Shown here: piece by piece, positions 7,458-14,945 of the stretch | Position numbering within the stretch: position 1 is the first letter of the stretch | How the letters are laid out: each line of letters starts with the position of its first letter | From: Terriglobia bacterium | Lineage (GTDB): Bacteria > Acidobacteriota > Terriglobia > UBA7540 | Assembly (NCBI GenBank): GCA_030040995.1 | Contig: JASHOS010000192.1 | Location: 1-36,118, forward strand | DNA: 36,118 bases | Direction: 5' to 3' | Program-made: the position numbers and the translations under genes | The notes under the pieces: model-generated | Database searches by the model: none | The model's input: the letters and a program-made list of their open reading frames with translations, nothing else | What the model was told of the DNA's origin: nothing

Positions 7458-8225
7458 ATGAAACACGGAGATTATACGGGGTTAGCTGGCAACTATGCCA
7501 AGTTCCGGGCCGGCTATGCCCCACAAGTCGCGACTGCAATCCTAAGTTATGTGGGACGCGATCTGGCCAGCATCGATGCCGCTGACGTCGGCGCCGGCAC
7601 GGGCATCTGGACACGCACGCTCGCGGCCCGCGGCCTGCACTCCATCGTCGCTGTCGAACCCAACGACGACATGCGCGGGCAAGGAATCGAGACTTCGCGC
7701 CGCACCGGCATTGTCTGGCGCAAAGGTTTGGCCGAAGCCACGGGATTGCCCGAGGGCTCAGCCGACCTTGTCAGCATGGCCTCGTCATTTCACTGGGCTG
7801 ATTTCGACAAAGCATGCGACGAGTTCCACCGCATCCTGCGCCCGGACGGCGTTTTCGCGGCCTTATGGAATCCACGCTTCATCGAGGCGAACCCGCTGCT
7901 GGTGGAAATCGAGGCGCAGATCATGCGGCTCAAGCCGGATATCCGGAGGGTATCATCCGGCCGCTCGGGGATCACCGAGCGGCTAACCGACATGTTGAGC
8001 GCCAAGCCACAGTTCACCGGTGTACTGTACCTCGAAGGCAGGCATTCGCTGCGCCAAACGCCCGAGCAGTATATGGGCGCGTGGCGCTCAGTGAACGATT
8101 TGCCGGTGCAACTCGGTCCCGAACTTTTCCAGAAGTTCCTGGATTTCACAGAGAAGCGCATCGCCGGTCTCGCGGCGATCGAGACAACCTATTTGACGCG
8201 CGCGTGGGCGGCGCGGCGCGCATAG
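7458..8225 (+). CDS. Class I SAM-dependent methyltransferase of the phosphoramidate operon
   Basis: This 255-residue methyltransferase has a Rossmann fold with motif I GAGTG at residues 45-49 and the acidic motif II VAVEPNDDM. The post-I segment ADLVSMASSFHWAD and the motif RILRPDGVFAALWNP resemble UbiE/TAM-type enzymes. The N-terminus MKHGDYTGLAGNYAKFRAGY resembles methyltransferases encoded in Campylobacter capsule loci (Cj1419/Cj1420 type), so the likely role is O-methylation at the phosphoramidate stage. That is inference; the step at which methyl is added cannot be told here. ATG 7458 gives the family-like N-terminus. GTG at 7452, overlapping the preceding TGA as GTGA, is an equally coupled alternative. 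It ends 1 nt before a convergent gene. Confidence 0.8.
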   Translation: MKHGDYTGLAGNYAKFRAGYAPQVATAILSYVGRDLASIDAADVGAGTGIWTRTLAARGLHSIVAVEPNDDMRGQGIETSRRTGIVWRKGLAEATGLPEGSADLVSMASSFHWADFDKACDEFHRILRPDGVFAALWNPRFIEANPLLVEIEAQIMRLKPDIRRVSSGRSGITERLTDMLSAKPQFTGVLYLEGRHSLRQTPEQYMGAWRSVNDLPVQLGPELFQKFLDFTEKRIAGLAAIETTYLTRAWAARRA

Positions 8226-8226
8226 T

Positions 8227-9090
8227 TTAGCTCCCCAGATTATAGCCAATCGTCTCAATCCGTCTTTTCGTCTCCGCATCCAATCCGTTTATAAAATCTC
8301 TGAATCGTGGAACTTTTTCTTTAACGGCCAAATAGCGATAGGGCTTGGTATTCGGAGGGTCCACATGTAAATGGCTCAAATCAAGATCAACCGACATGGC
8401 TGCAACGATCTTGGAAAACTCCCTTAGCGGGTCGGCCATGAAGTCCTCCAGCCGCAACGTGAGCGTCGCTCGCTGGAGATAAAGCTCAGTTTCCTCGACA
8501 AATTCCTGGAAAGACAGAAAACGCTGGCCCCGCAACGCCGCGAAAGAATCAGCATTACCTTCGGCAAAGGCCTTGAATTCTGAGAAATTTTGCTCCAAAG
8601 CGGCGTACAACTCGTCTGCGCCCTTGTAAACCTCCGAGATACCAGGAATCATCACATTGGTGCGAATATAGGTCCGCCACCAAACCCAATTTGTCAGCAA
8701 CGAATCGAGGGGATGACGGTAGATAAAAATCAAATCGGCAAATCGCGATTCGACCGCTTCCAATATACGGCTCGTAACCGCTGGCAAAGCCTGAAGGCAA
8801 GAAATATACTTAATCGTGGCATGGTTACTGTAGATCATAGACGTCGGACCCGAATGGATGCGGATCTTATCTCTGATGTATCTTGCCCTTTCTCCAATGT
8901 TGTTCCACATGAGTTCATTGATATACCAGCGTCCGCTGCCGAACAGCCCAATAATATAAGTCGTTCTGTCGTTCCCCGGACTATGGATTTTCCAATACCA
9001 ATCCGTTTGCCCCAAGCGGGCGCAGACGGCGCACCATTTTTGGCGAGGGGAGCTTCGCGCGAGTCTGACCAGCCTTTGAGCTACCGTCAT
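8227..9090 (-). CDS. Sulfotransferase-fold protein, candidate group transferase
   Basis: This 287-residue protein has the marks of the PAPS-dependent sulfotransferase fold. A phosphosulfate-loop-like YIIGLFGSGRWYINEL sits at about 45-60, and a 3'-phosphate-binding FIYRHPLDSLLTNW at 122-135. TLRLEDFMADPLREF occurs in the C-terminal half. The loop lacks the usual Lys, having Gly-Ser-Gly-Arg. Its stop is one base from the end of the convergent phosphoramidate operon. Because 3'-phospho-CDP-amidate, like PAPS, carries a 3'-phosphate on a ribose, this fold is a plausible phosphoramidate transferase. A plain glycan sulfotransferase remains possible. The gene is AT-richer than the operon. The start ATG at 9090 has only a weak GGGA upstream. 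Confidence 0.75.
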   Translation of the reverse strand: MTVAQRLVRLARSSPRQKWCAVCARLGQTDWYWKIHSPGNDRTTYIIGLFGSGRWYINELMWNNIGERARYIRDKIRIHSGPTSMIYSNHATIKYISCLQALPAVTSRILEAVESRFADLIFIYRHPLDSLLTNWVWWRTYIRTNVMIPGISEVYKGADELYAALEQNFSEFKAFAEGNADSFAALRGQRFLSFQEFVEETELYLQRATLTLRLEDFMADPLREFSKIVAAMSVDLDLSHLHVDPPNTKPYRYLAVKEKVPRFRDFINGLDAETKRRIETIGYNLGS

Positions 9091-9137
9091 CTTGTCCCAC
9101 TAGCCCAATGAGCTATCGCAGCGCGGCCGAGCCACAA

Positions 9138-9206
9138 TCAACCGCGGCTTGCACCGTCTAGATTATATCCAATTTTCTGAATCCGTCTTTTTGTCGCCGC
9201 ATCCGG
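9138..9206 (-). pseudogene. 3' scrap of a second sulfotransferase-like gene
   Basis: The minus strand encodes DAATKRRIQKIGYNLDGASRG followed by a stop. This nearly copies the last residues of the neighbouring sulfotransferase-like protein (DAETKRRIETIGYNLGS). Beyond about 9206 the match stops, so the rest of the gene is missing. It is probably the residue of a tandem duplicate lost by deletion or displaced when the downstream gene was brought next to it. Confidence 0.7.
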
Positions 9207-9248
9207 CTTGCGTGCTAGAATGGCTACGCGACTGCGATAAGGAGAAGA

Positions 9249-9887
9249 ATGAGCGGAATACTTGAAGTCCCGGTTGAAAAGTACCTCGATTCTCTGCTCC
9301 CGCCGCGCGATGCCGTGGTGCGCGAGATGGAACGCTACGCCGCCAAAAATCAGGTGCCGATTGTAGGACCGGCGTGCGCGCGCGTATTGTTCCAGCTCGC
9401 GCAATTCATCAAAGCGCGGCGCGTCTTTGAAATGGGCTCGGCCATCGGCTATTCCACGTTGTGGCTGGCGCGAGCCCTCGGCTCACAGGGAACGATTTTT
9501 TATACAGACAGCGACCCCGCCAACGCCCGCCGCGCGGAAGCGTATTTGAGCCGCGCGGGAGTGCGGGCACGCGTCAAGATATTGGTAGGGGACGCGCTGG
9601 AACAACTTCAATCGACGCGGGGACAGTTTGACCTCATCTTCAATGACGTGAATAAGGTCCAGTATCCGAAGGTGCTGGCGCTTGCTGCGCCGCGTCTTCG
9701 TCCGGGGGGAATTTTCGTCACCGATAACGTTCTTTGGTCAGGGCGGGTCGCAGGCGCCGGCCGGGAAGCCGACTCCGCGACATTAGCCATTCAGAAATTT
9801 AACCGGCAGCTCTTCCGCTCGAAGGAGTTCTTCACGACTATCGTGCCGTTGCGGGATGGCTTGGCAGTAGCCCGTAAAAATGGCTGA
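9249..9887 (+). CDS. O-methyltransferase, family 3 (caffeoyl-CoA/catechol type)
   Basis: This 212-residue protein belongs to the SAM-dependent O-methyltransferase family 3 (YrrM-like). VFEMGSAIGYSTLWLARAL forms the SAM loop, FYTDSDPANARRAEAYL contains the ribose-binding acidic residue, and FDLIFNDVNKVQYPKVL with GGIFVTDNVLWSGRV carries the metal-site acids typical of divalent-cation-dependent members. Length fits the family. The start is firm: AAGGAG lies five bases upstream of ATG 9249. The acceptor is unknown; hydroxylated aromatics or a modified tRNA base are family options. It stands alone, convergent with trxB nine bases away. Confidence 0.85.
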   Translation: MSGILEVPVEKYLDSLLPPRDAVVREMERYAAKNQVPIVGPACARVLFQLAQFIKARRVFEMGSAIGYSTLWLARALGSQGTIFYTDSDPANARRAEAYLSRAGVRARVKILVGDALEQLQSTRGQFDLIFNDVNKVQYPKVLALAAPRLRPGGIFVTDNVLWSGRVAGAGREADSATLAIQKFNRQLFRSKEFFTTIVPLRDGLAVARKNG

Positions 9888-9896
9888 ACGCTGCCG

Positions 9897-10817
9897 TCAG
9901 TTTTCCGCCTCCAGGAAACGCTCGGCGTCAATGGCGGCCATGCATCCCGAGCCGGCCGCCGTGACCGCCTGGCGATAGCTCCGGTCCTGCACATCACCGG
10001 CCGCGAAAACGCCAGGAATGTTAGTTTTCGATCCATTCGACGTTTTCAGATAGCCCACATCGTCCATCTCCAGTTGCCCGCGAAATAAGGCAGTGTTGGG
10101 CGAATGTCCGATGCCGATAAAAAGCCCGTCGCAAGGATAAAACGTCTCCTCTGCTGTTTTCACGTTCCTCAAGCCAACGCCGGTCACTTCGTTTTTTTCC
10201 GGGTCGAGCACGGTGGTCACGACAGAGTCAAAGACGGGCTTAATCTTTTCATTCCGCAGCAGCCGGTCCGCCATAATTTTGGAGGCGCGCAGGTGGTCGC
10301 GCCGGTGGATAAGACTCACGCGATTCGCGTAGCGCGTAAGAAAAAGCGCTTCTTCGGCCGCCGTATCCCCTCCGCCCACCACCGCTACGTCTTTGCCTCG
10401 AAAGAAATAACCGTCGCACGTGGCGCACGTGGAGACGCCGTGGCCAAGCAGGCGCCTTTCCGATTCGAGCCCAAGTAGCTTCGCGGAAGCTCCTGATGCT
10501 ATGATGAGGGCGCGCGTTTCAATCCTTTCCTTGCCGACTTCAAGGGTAAAGGGGCGAGTTGACAGGCCCGCGCGCGTCACATCGCCTTCCATGTATTCTG
10601 CGCCGAATTCGGCGGCCTGTTTTTCCATCATTTCGACGAGCTCGGGACCTTGTACGCCTTTGGGAAAACCGGGATAATTCTCCACCGCGGTTGTCAGGCT
10701 GAGTTGTCCGCCTGCCTCATGCCCTCGAATCACCAGAGGGCTCAATTTGGCGCGGGCCGCGTAAATCGCAGCGGTCAAACCCGCGCAGCCTGATCCTATA
10801 ACCACAACCTCGCGCAT
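9897..10817 (-). CDS. trxB: Thioredoxin reductase
   Basis: This 306-residue FAD/NADPH enzyme reduces thioredoxin. The FAD-binding N-terminus is VVVIGSGCAGLTAAIYAARA, the redox-active disulfide is CATC at 131-134, the NADPH loop is GGGDTAAEEA near 148-157, and the FAD-domain closing motif is GVFAAGDVQD. The second Gly-rich position reads GSGCAG rather than the common GxGPAG, a conservative variant. Length matches bacterial low-molecular-weight TrxB. An AGGAGG seven to eight bases upstream of the ATG supports the start. No thioredoxin gene lies beside it. Confidence 0.95.
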   Translation of the reverse strand: MREVVVIGSGCAGLTAAIYAARAKLSPLVIRGHEAGGQLSLTTAVENYPGFPKGVQGPELVEMMEKQAAEFGAEYMEGDVTRAGLSTRPFTLEVGKERIETRALIIASGASAKLLGLESERRLLGHGVSTCATCDGYFFRGKDVAVVGGGDTAAEEALFLTRYANRVSLIHRRDHLRASKIMADRLLRNEKIKPVFDSVVTTVLDPEKNEVTGVGLRNVKTAEETFYPCDGLFIGIGHSPNTALFRGQLEMDDVGYLKTSNGSKTNIPGVFAAGDVQDRSYRQAVTAAGSGCMAAIDAERFLEAEN

Positions 10818-11211
10818 TTTCCTGCCTCCTGGCGTCCTAACTCCTTGAATTCGTCAACCCAGCGCCTTCAGTCAAGTTTTCGCCACCTCGTTTCCTGGAA
10901 ACGCGGGGAGAGTTCTTAAGATTCTATACCGGCCCTGCGCTCATTGGCCATCGGCGGCGAACCTAATCGTTGGACCACGCCATTCCGACTTGCAGAAAGC
11001 CTCCGCCTTTTCGTAGGGGTACGGCTTGCCGTACCCTTCATAATCAGTATCAGCGGAACGGCTGTCTCCTTCGCTCCACCCAACTTCGGTGTCGCCCACC
11101 CTGCCCGTCGCATCTCCTCGCAAAGGTTTCGATGCGCGAAGGAGCGGGCGGTTACGATAGAATATCAACCATGTTTTGAAGGATGCATCAAAAGAAAAGG
11201 AGAATAAGACG
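10818..11211. other. Intergenic region between divergent trxB and the DUF899 gene
   Basis: It should contain the promoters of both divergent genes, though no consensus pair stands out. It holds a strong palindrome at 11017-11036. A TTG at 11176 in frame with the DUF899 gene is not the preferred start. Confidence 0.4.
11017..11036. repeat. REP-like palindrome with TT loop
   Basis: Perfect 9-bp arms (GGGTACGGC / GCCGTACCC) are separated by TT. No T-tract follows, so a terminator is unlikely. It fits the class of dispersed palindromes seen elsewhere in the window. Confidence 0.6.
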
Positions 11212-12039
11212 ATGACGACACAGACGGCAGCAAGCAGCGGGGGAGACAAGGAACACGGGAAGGGCCAGCTCGCGATGAACACACCCCCGGTCGTGTCGCA
11301 GCAGGAGTGGGAGGCTGCGCGCCAGCAGCTCCTCGTGAAAGAGAAGGCCTTCACCCACTCTCGTGATGCGCTGGCTGCCGAACGCCGGCGGATGCCGTGG
11401 ATGGCGGTGGATAAGAAGTACGAATTTGAGGGGCCCAAGGGCAAGGTGAGCCTGCTCGACTTGTTCGAGGGCCGCCGGCAATTGATCGTCTATCGCGCCT
11501 TCTTTGAGCCCGGGGTGTTCGGCTGGCCGGAGCACGCCTGCCGCGGCTGTTCCCTCGGCGCCGATCAGGTTGCCCATCTCGCCCATCTGAATGCTCGCGA
11601 TACCACGCTCGCTTACGCCTCTCGTGCGCCGCAAAAGGACATAGAGCGTCTGAAGGCGCGAATGGGTTGGGCGATGCCGTGGTACACCATTACCGACAGC
11701 TTCGACAAAGACTTCGGCGTGGATCAGTGGCATGGCCACAACGTGTTCTTACGCGACGGCAACAAGGTGTTCCGTACCTACTTCATCAACAACCGCGGCG
11801 ACGAGGCTATGGGAAGTACCTGGAGCTATCTCGATATCACGCCGCTCGGGCGCCAGGAGAGCTGGGAAGATTCACCAGAGGGCTATCCCCAGACTCAGCC
11901 GTATAAATGGTGGAACTGGCACGACAACTACGGCGCTGATGCCTCGCCTGACCCGAGGTGGATCGATATCATCAACGACCCTCAAGGAGCCGCCGTCCGA
12001 AGGCGTGAAGCAGAAGAGGAAGGATGCGCCTGCTCGTAA
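11212..12039 (+). CDS. DUF899 family thioredoxin-like protein
   Basis: This 275-residue protein matches the DUF899 family, proteins with a predicted thioredoxin-like fold and no firmly known reaction. The body runs from MAVDKKYEFEGPKGKVSLLD through LIVYRAFFEPG, CRGCSLGADQVAHLAHLNARD, and SRAPQKDIERLKARMGW to a Trp-rich end (YKWWNWHDNYG). The CRGCS segment takes the place of a thioredoxin CxxC motif. The first 40 residues are low-complexity. ATG 11212 has AAAAGGAG nine bases upstream, making it better than TTG 11176. The protein ends in CACS. It appears monocistronic. Confidence 0.88.
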   Translation: MTTQTAASSGGDKEHGKGQLAMNTPPVVSQQEWEAARQQLLVKEKAFTHSRDALAAERRRMPWMAVDKKYEFEGPKGKVSLLDLFEGRRQLIVYRAFFEPGVFGWPEHACRGCSLGADQVAHLAHLNARDTTLAYASRAPQKDIERLKARMGWAMPWYTITDSFDKDFGVDQWHGHNVFLRDGNKVFRTYFINNRGDEAMGSTWSYLDITPLGRQESWEDSPEGYPQTQPYKWWNWHDNYGADASPDPRWIDIINDPQGAAVRRREAEEEGCACS

Positions 12040-12256
12040 GCGCTATACATGGCCCTCGATTCGCTCGAAATGCTCCTGGCGGCGCGCCGGGTTGGACAGT
12101 TCATAGAAGGGTCAGTGCGTCCTGGGAATAAATGACGACTTTTTTGCATACTGTATGGTCGAGGCCCAATGATTGAAGTCGTCGAGCTGACGTTCGATCA
12201 CTTCCAGCAGCGAGAAGAACACTGGGCGATTGTGGATCGCTGTTAGCCAATAACTT
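12040..12256. other. Short intergenic interval
   Basis: A 24-codon frame starting at the ATG near 12170 (MIEVVELTFDHFQQREEHW, ending at the TAG of 12243-12245) is the only protein-like feature. It has no ribosome binding site and is probably a relic. Confidence 0.3.
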
Positions 12257-13270
12257 ATGGAAATCGCGGCTTCAGACCGCCGTTCGCTGCTCTCGCTGAT
12301 CGATCAATTCCACCGCCAAACGATAGTCGTATTGGGTGACCTCGTTGCCGACGAGTTCATTCAGGGCGAGATCAGCCGCGTCTCCCGCGAAGCACCCGTG
12401 CTGATACTTAAGCAGCGCGGCAAGCAGATTCTGCCGGGAGGAGGAGCAAACGCCGCCAATAACCTGATCGATCTGGAAGCCCGCGCAGAGATTTTTGGAT
12501 TCGTGGGCGACGACGCCTCCGGGGAGGCGCTGCTCACTTATTTCCAGGCGAAAGGAGCGGCGACCGGGAACATCGTGAGGAAGCCGAAGCATGTCACGCC
12601 TACCAAATCAAGAGTGCTGGGTGGTTTGGGGCACGGGCACTGGCAGCAAATTGTGCGGGTGGACCGGGAGCCTGAAGGGGCGCCCGATGAGATGACGCGG
12701 CGTAAACTGAGCCGGAGCGTGCTCGGAGCTCTCCCGCGAGCTACGGCGATTCTGGTCTCCGACTATGGGTATGGGTCCACGAGTCCGCGCGAAGCCGAGT
12801 ACCTCCGCCAGCGCCTGCCCCGGCAAGATTTTCCAGTGACGGCGGACTCACGGTATAACATGCTTGCCTATCGCCGCTTGACCGCCCTGACCCCCAACGA
12901 GTCTGAGATGGAAGCTGCATTCGGCCAACCCATGGCAAGCAGCATTGAAACTCTTCACAAATTCGCCGCCGGGATGCTTCGGTCCTCTTCGCTCCGCGCA
13001 TTGCTCGTCACCCGCGGGCGGGAAGGCATGGTCCTCTATCAGCGCCAGTGCAGTCCACATCTGCTGCCGATCTTCGGCTCGGACCAGGTAGCGGACGTTA
13101 CCGGAGCAGGAGATACGGTGATTGCGGCCTTTACACTGGCGCTCGCCTCGGGCGCAAGCTTCGTTCATGCCGCGATGGTGGCGAACTGTGCGGGCGGTCT
13201 CGTGGTCATGAAAAGCGGCACCGCAACCGTGACGCGGCGCGAGTTGAGAGACGCGATTCAGAACGCTTGA
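12257..13270 (+). CDS. hldE1: D-glycero-beta-D-manno-heptose-7-phosphate kinase (PfkB family)
   Basis: This 337-residue protein is the kinase half of the ADP-heptose pathway, corresponding to the N-terminal domain of HldE/RfaE. It phosphorylates heptose 7-phosphate at C1. TIVVLGDLVADEFIQGEISR and SREAPVLILK are the heptose-kinase signatures, GGGANAANNL is the sugar-binding loop, and DVTGAGDTVIAAF near 279-291 carries the PfkB catalytic Asp. The adenylyltransferase half follows as a separate gene through a TTGA overlap, so the usual fusion is split. No clear ribosome binding site precedes ATG 12257. The product feeds inner-core LPS or other heptose glycans. Confidence 0.9.
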   Translation: MEIAASDRRSLLSLIDQFHRQTIVVLGDLVADEFIQGEISRVSREAPVLILKQRGKQILPGGGANAANNLIDLEARAEIFGFVGDDASGEALLTYFQAKGAATGNIVRKPKHVTPTKSRVLGGLGHGHWQQIVRVDREPEGAPDEMTRRKLSRSVLGALPRATAILVSDYGYGSTSPREAEYLRQRLPRQDFPVTADSRYNMLAYRRLTALTPNESEMEAAFGQPMASSIETLHKFAAGMLRSSSLRALLVTRGREGMVLYQRQCSPHLLPIFGSDQVADVTGAGDTVIAAFTLALASGASFVHAAMVANCAGGLVVMKSGTATVTRRELRDAIQNA

Positions 13271-13749
13271 GCGGAAAAATTATATCCCGGAGGGAATTGG
13301 GGGCCTTGGGCGAGCAGATGCGCGCGCAGGGCCTGAAGATTGCCTTTGCCAATGGCTGTTTTGACGTGCTTCACGCCGGTCACGTCCGGTATTTGCAGGG
13401 CGCAAAACGGGAAGGCGGCGTGCTCGTTGTGGGCTTGAACAGCGATCGGGCGGTGGCCATTCTGAAGGGCCAAGGCAGGCCCTTACTTCACGAGGATGCG
13501 CGTGCAGAGCTGGTCTCGGCTCTCGGTTGCGTGGATTACGTCGTCATTTTTGATGATCTGTCGGCTGAAGGCGTGCTGCGGGAGCTTCGCCCGGACGTTC
13601 AGTGCAAGGGGACAGATTATTCAAAATTGACCGTACCGGAGCGTCAGGTGATGGAAAGCCTGGGAGGAACCGTGCGCATCACGGGCGACGCCAAGAGCCA
13701 TTCAACGCGTGACATTATCGCGCAGATCCAGCGGCGGTTTCGCCGGTAA
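13267..13749 (+). CDS. hldE2: D-beta-D-heptose 1-phosphate adenylyltransferase
   Basis: This 160-residue protein equals the C-terminal cytidylyltransferase-like domain of HldE (RfaE2), which makes ADP-D-glycero-D-manno-heptose. FANGCFDVLHAGHVRYL holds the HxGH nucleotidyl-transfer motif (His36, His39). GLNSDRAVAILKGQGRPL and the C-terminal HSTRDIIAQI are also diagnostic. The start chosen is TTG 13267, overlapping the kinase stop by TTGA and giving the standard 160-residue length. A longer frame reaching back to 13048 runs antisense to family expectations. It is translationally coupled to the kinase and followed five bases later by a heptosyltransferase-like gene. Confidence 0.9.
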   Translation: MSGKIISRRELGALGEQMRAQGLKIAFANGCFDVLHAGHVRYLQGAKREGGVLVVGLNSDRAVAILKGQGRPLLHEDARAELVSALGCVDYVVIFDDLSAEGVLRELRPDVQCKGTDYSKLTVPERQVMESLGGTVRITGDAKSHSTRDIIAQIQRRFRR

Positions 13750-13754
13750 GCGAC

Positions 13755-14945
13755 ATGGAAAACTCAGCAGAACATCGCTCCTTGCACCGGAACCTCGGAT
13801 CCATGCTTCGGAGCCCAGTTTTCGGGATTCGAGATTTGGGCATGGTAGTGGCTTCGCGGCGAGCCGTCTCGCATCCCGCATCCCGGACGCCGAATCCCGT
13901 GCCCCGAGTATCGGGCCCCGAATCAAGGTACCTCGTGATCCGCCTGAGCTCGATTGGAGATCTCGTCCACACCCTGCCTGCCGTCTCGGCGCTCGGGGAG
14001 ACATTTCCTGACTCTGAAATCTGCTGGTTGGTCGAGGCTCGCTACGCGAACTTAATCGAGGGCAACCCTTACGTTCACCGGGTGATCGAGATGGATACCC
14101 TGGGCTGGCGGAAGCGGCTGGGCTCGGCAGAAACGGCCCGCCAGGTCTTCCAATGGCTCGGCCGGCTTCGCAGAGACACGTTCGATACGGTCATTGATTT
14201 CCAAGGCCTCGTGAAAACGGGATGCGTCGCCCGGCTGTGCCGCGCCAGAACGCGGGTGGGATTCGCGCGTCCCTGGCTTAAGGAACCGGCGGCTGGAATC
14301 TTTTACAACCGTCACGTTGCGGCAGAGGGGAGGAAGCACGCCATCGAAGAAGCTTTCGCTCTTGTCGAGCATCTTGGGGCTAAGCCAGGGCCTTGGCGAT
14401 TTCCCCTTTGCTGGGATGCTCAAGACGAAGCCTACGTCGATCGGGCGCTGGCCGGGATTGCCGATTTTATCGTCATTAATCCAGGCGGCGGATGGCGGGC
14501 GAAGCGCTGGCCACCTGCCAGCTATGGTGACCTCGTCCGCGAACTCGATTCGCGTTCTTTCCCGGAGGTCATTTTGAGCGGGTCTTCCGGAGAAGAGGAG
14601 GAAATCAAGGCCATCATTCGCCATTCCGGTTCTTCCCGCGCGCGTTACTTGCCCACCACCATCCGCCAGTTCATGGTGTTGGCGCGCCGAAGCAAACTGT
14701 TTATCGGAGGAGACACCGGCCCTCTCCATCTGGCGGCCGCCCTGAAGGTTCCAATCGTCGCCCTGTACGGCCCTACTGATCCGGCACGGAACGGACCCTT
14801 TTCACCCGATGATATCGTTCTCTCCACCCACCAGCCGGTTGATCATACGCGACGCGGCAAGAAATCGGGGTACCTTGAGGGAATCTCCCTCGACGATGCT
14901 CTTCGAGCCGTCCGGGCGCGTCTGGCGGGCGCGAATGAAAGATAA
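13755..14945 (+). CDS. Glycosyltransferase family 9, heptosyltransferase-like
   Basis: This GT9 enzyme resembles WaaC/WaaF, which transfer heptose from ADP-heptose to LPS inner core. The GT-B core begins at YLVIRLSSIGDLVHTLPAV (from residue 59). VIDFQGLVKTG, VINPGGGWRAKRWP and FIGGDTGPLHLAAALKVP are family motifs, the last near residues 316-334. The 396-residue length is about 50 longer than usual because the first 58 residues translate intergenic repeat-like DNA (CCCGCATCCCGG units). A later start, for example ATG 13842 or GTG 13899, may be the true one. Position directly after the two ADP-heptose genes supports the donor. Acceptor specificity is unknown. Confidence 0.85.
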   Translation: MENSAEHRSLHRNLGSMLRSPVFGIRDLGMVVASRRAVSHPASRTPNPVPRVSGPESRYLVIRLSSIGDLVHTLPAVSALGETFPDSEICWLVEARYANLIEGNPYVHRVIEMDTLGWRKRLGSAETARQVFQWLGRLRRDTFDTVIDFQGLVKTGCVARLCRARTRVGFARPWLKEPAAGIFYNRHVAAEGRKHAIEEAFALVEHLGAKPGPWRFPLCWDAQDEAYVDRALAGIADFIVINPGGGWRAKRWPPASYGDLVRELDSRSFPEVILSGSSGEEEEIKAIIRHSGSSRARYLPTTIRQFMVLARRSKLFIGGDTGPLHLAAALKVPIVALYGPTDPARNGPFSPDDIVLSTHQPVDHTRRGKKSGYLEGISLDDALRAVRARLAGANER

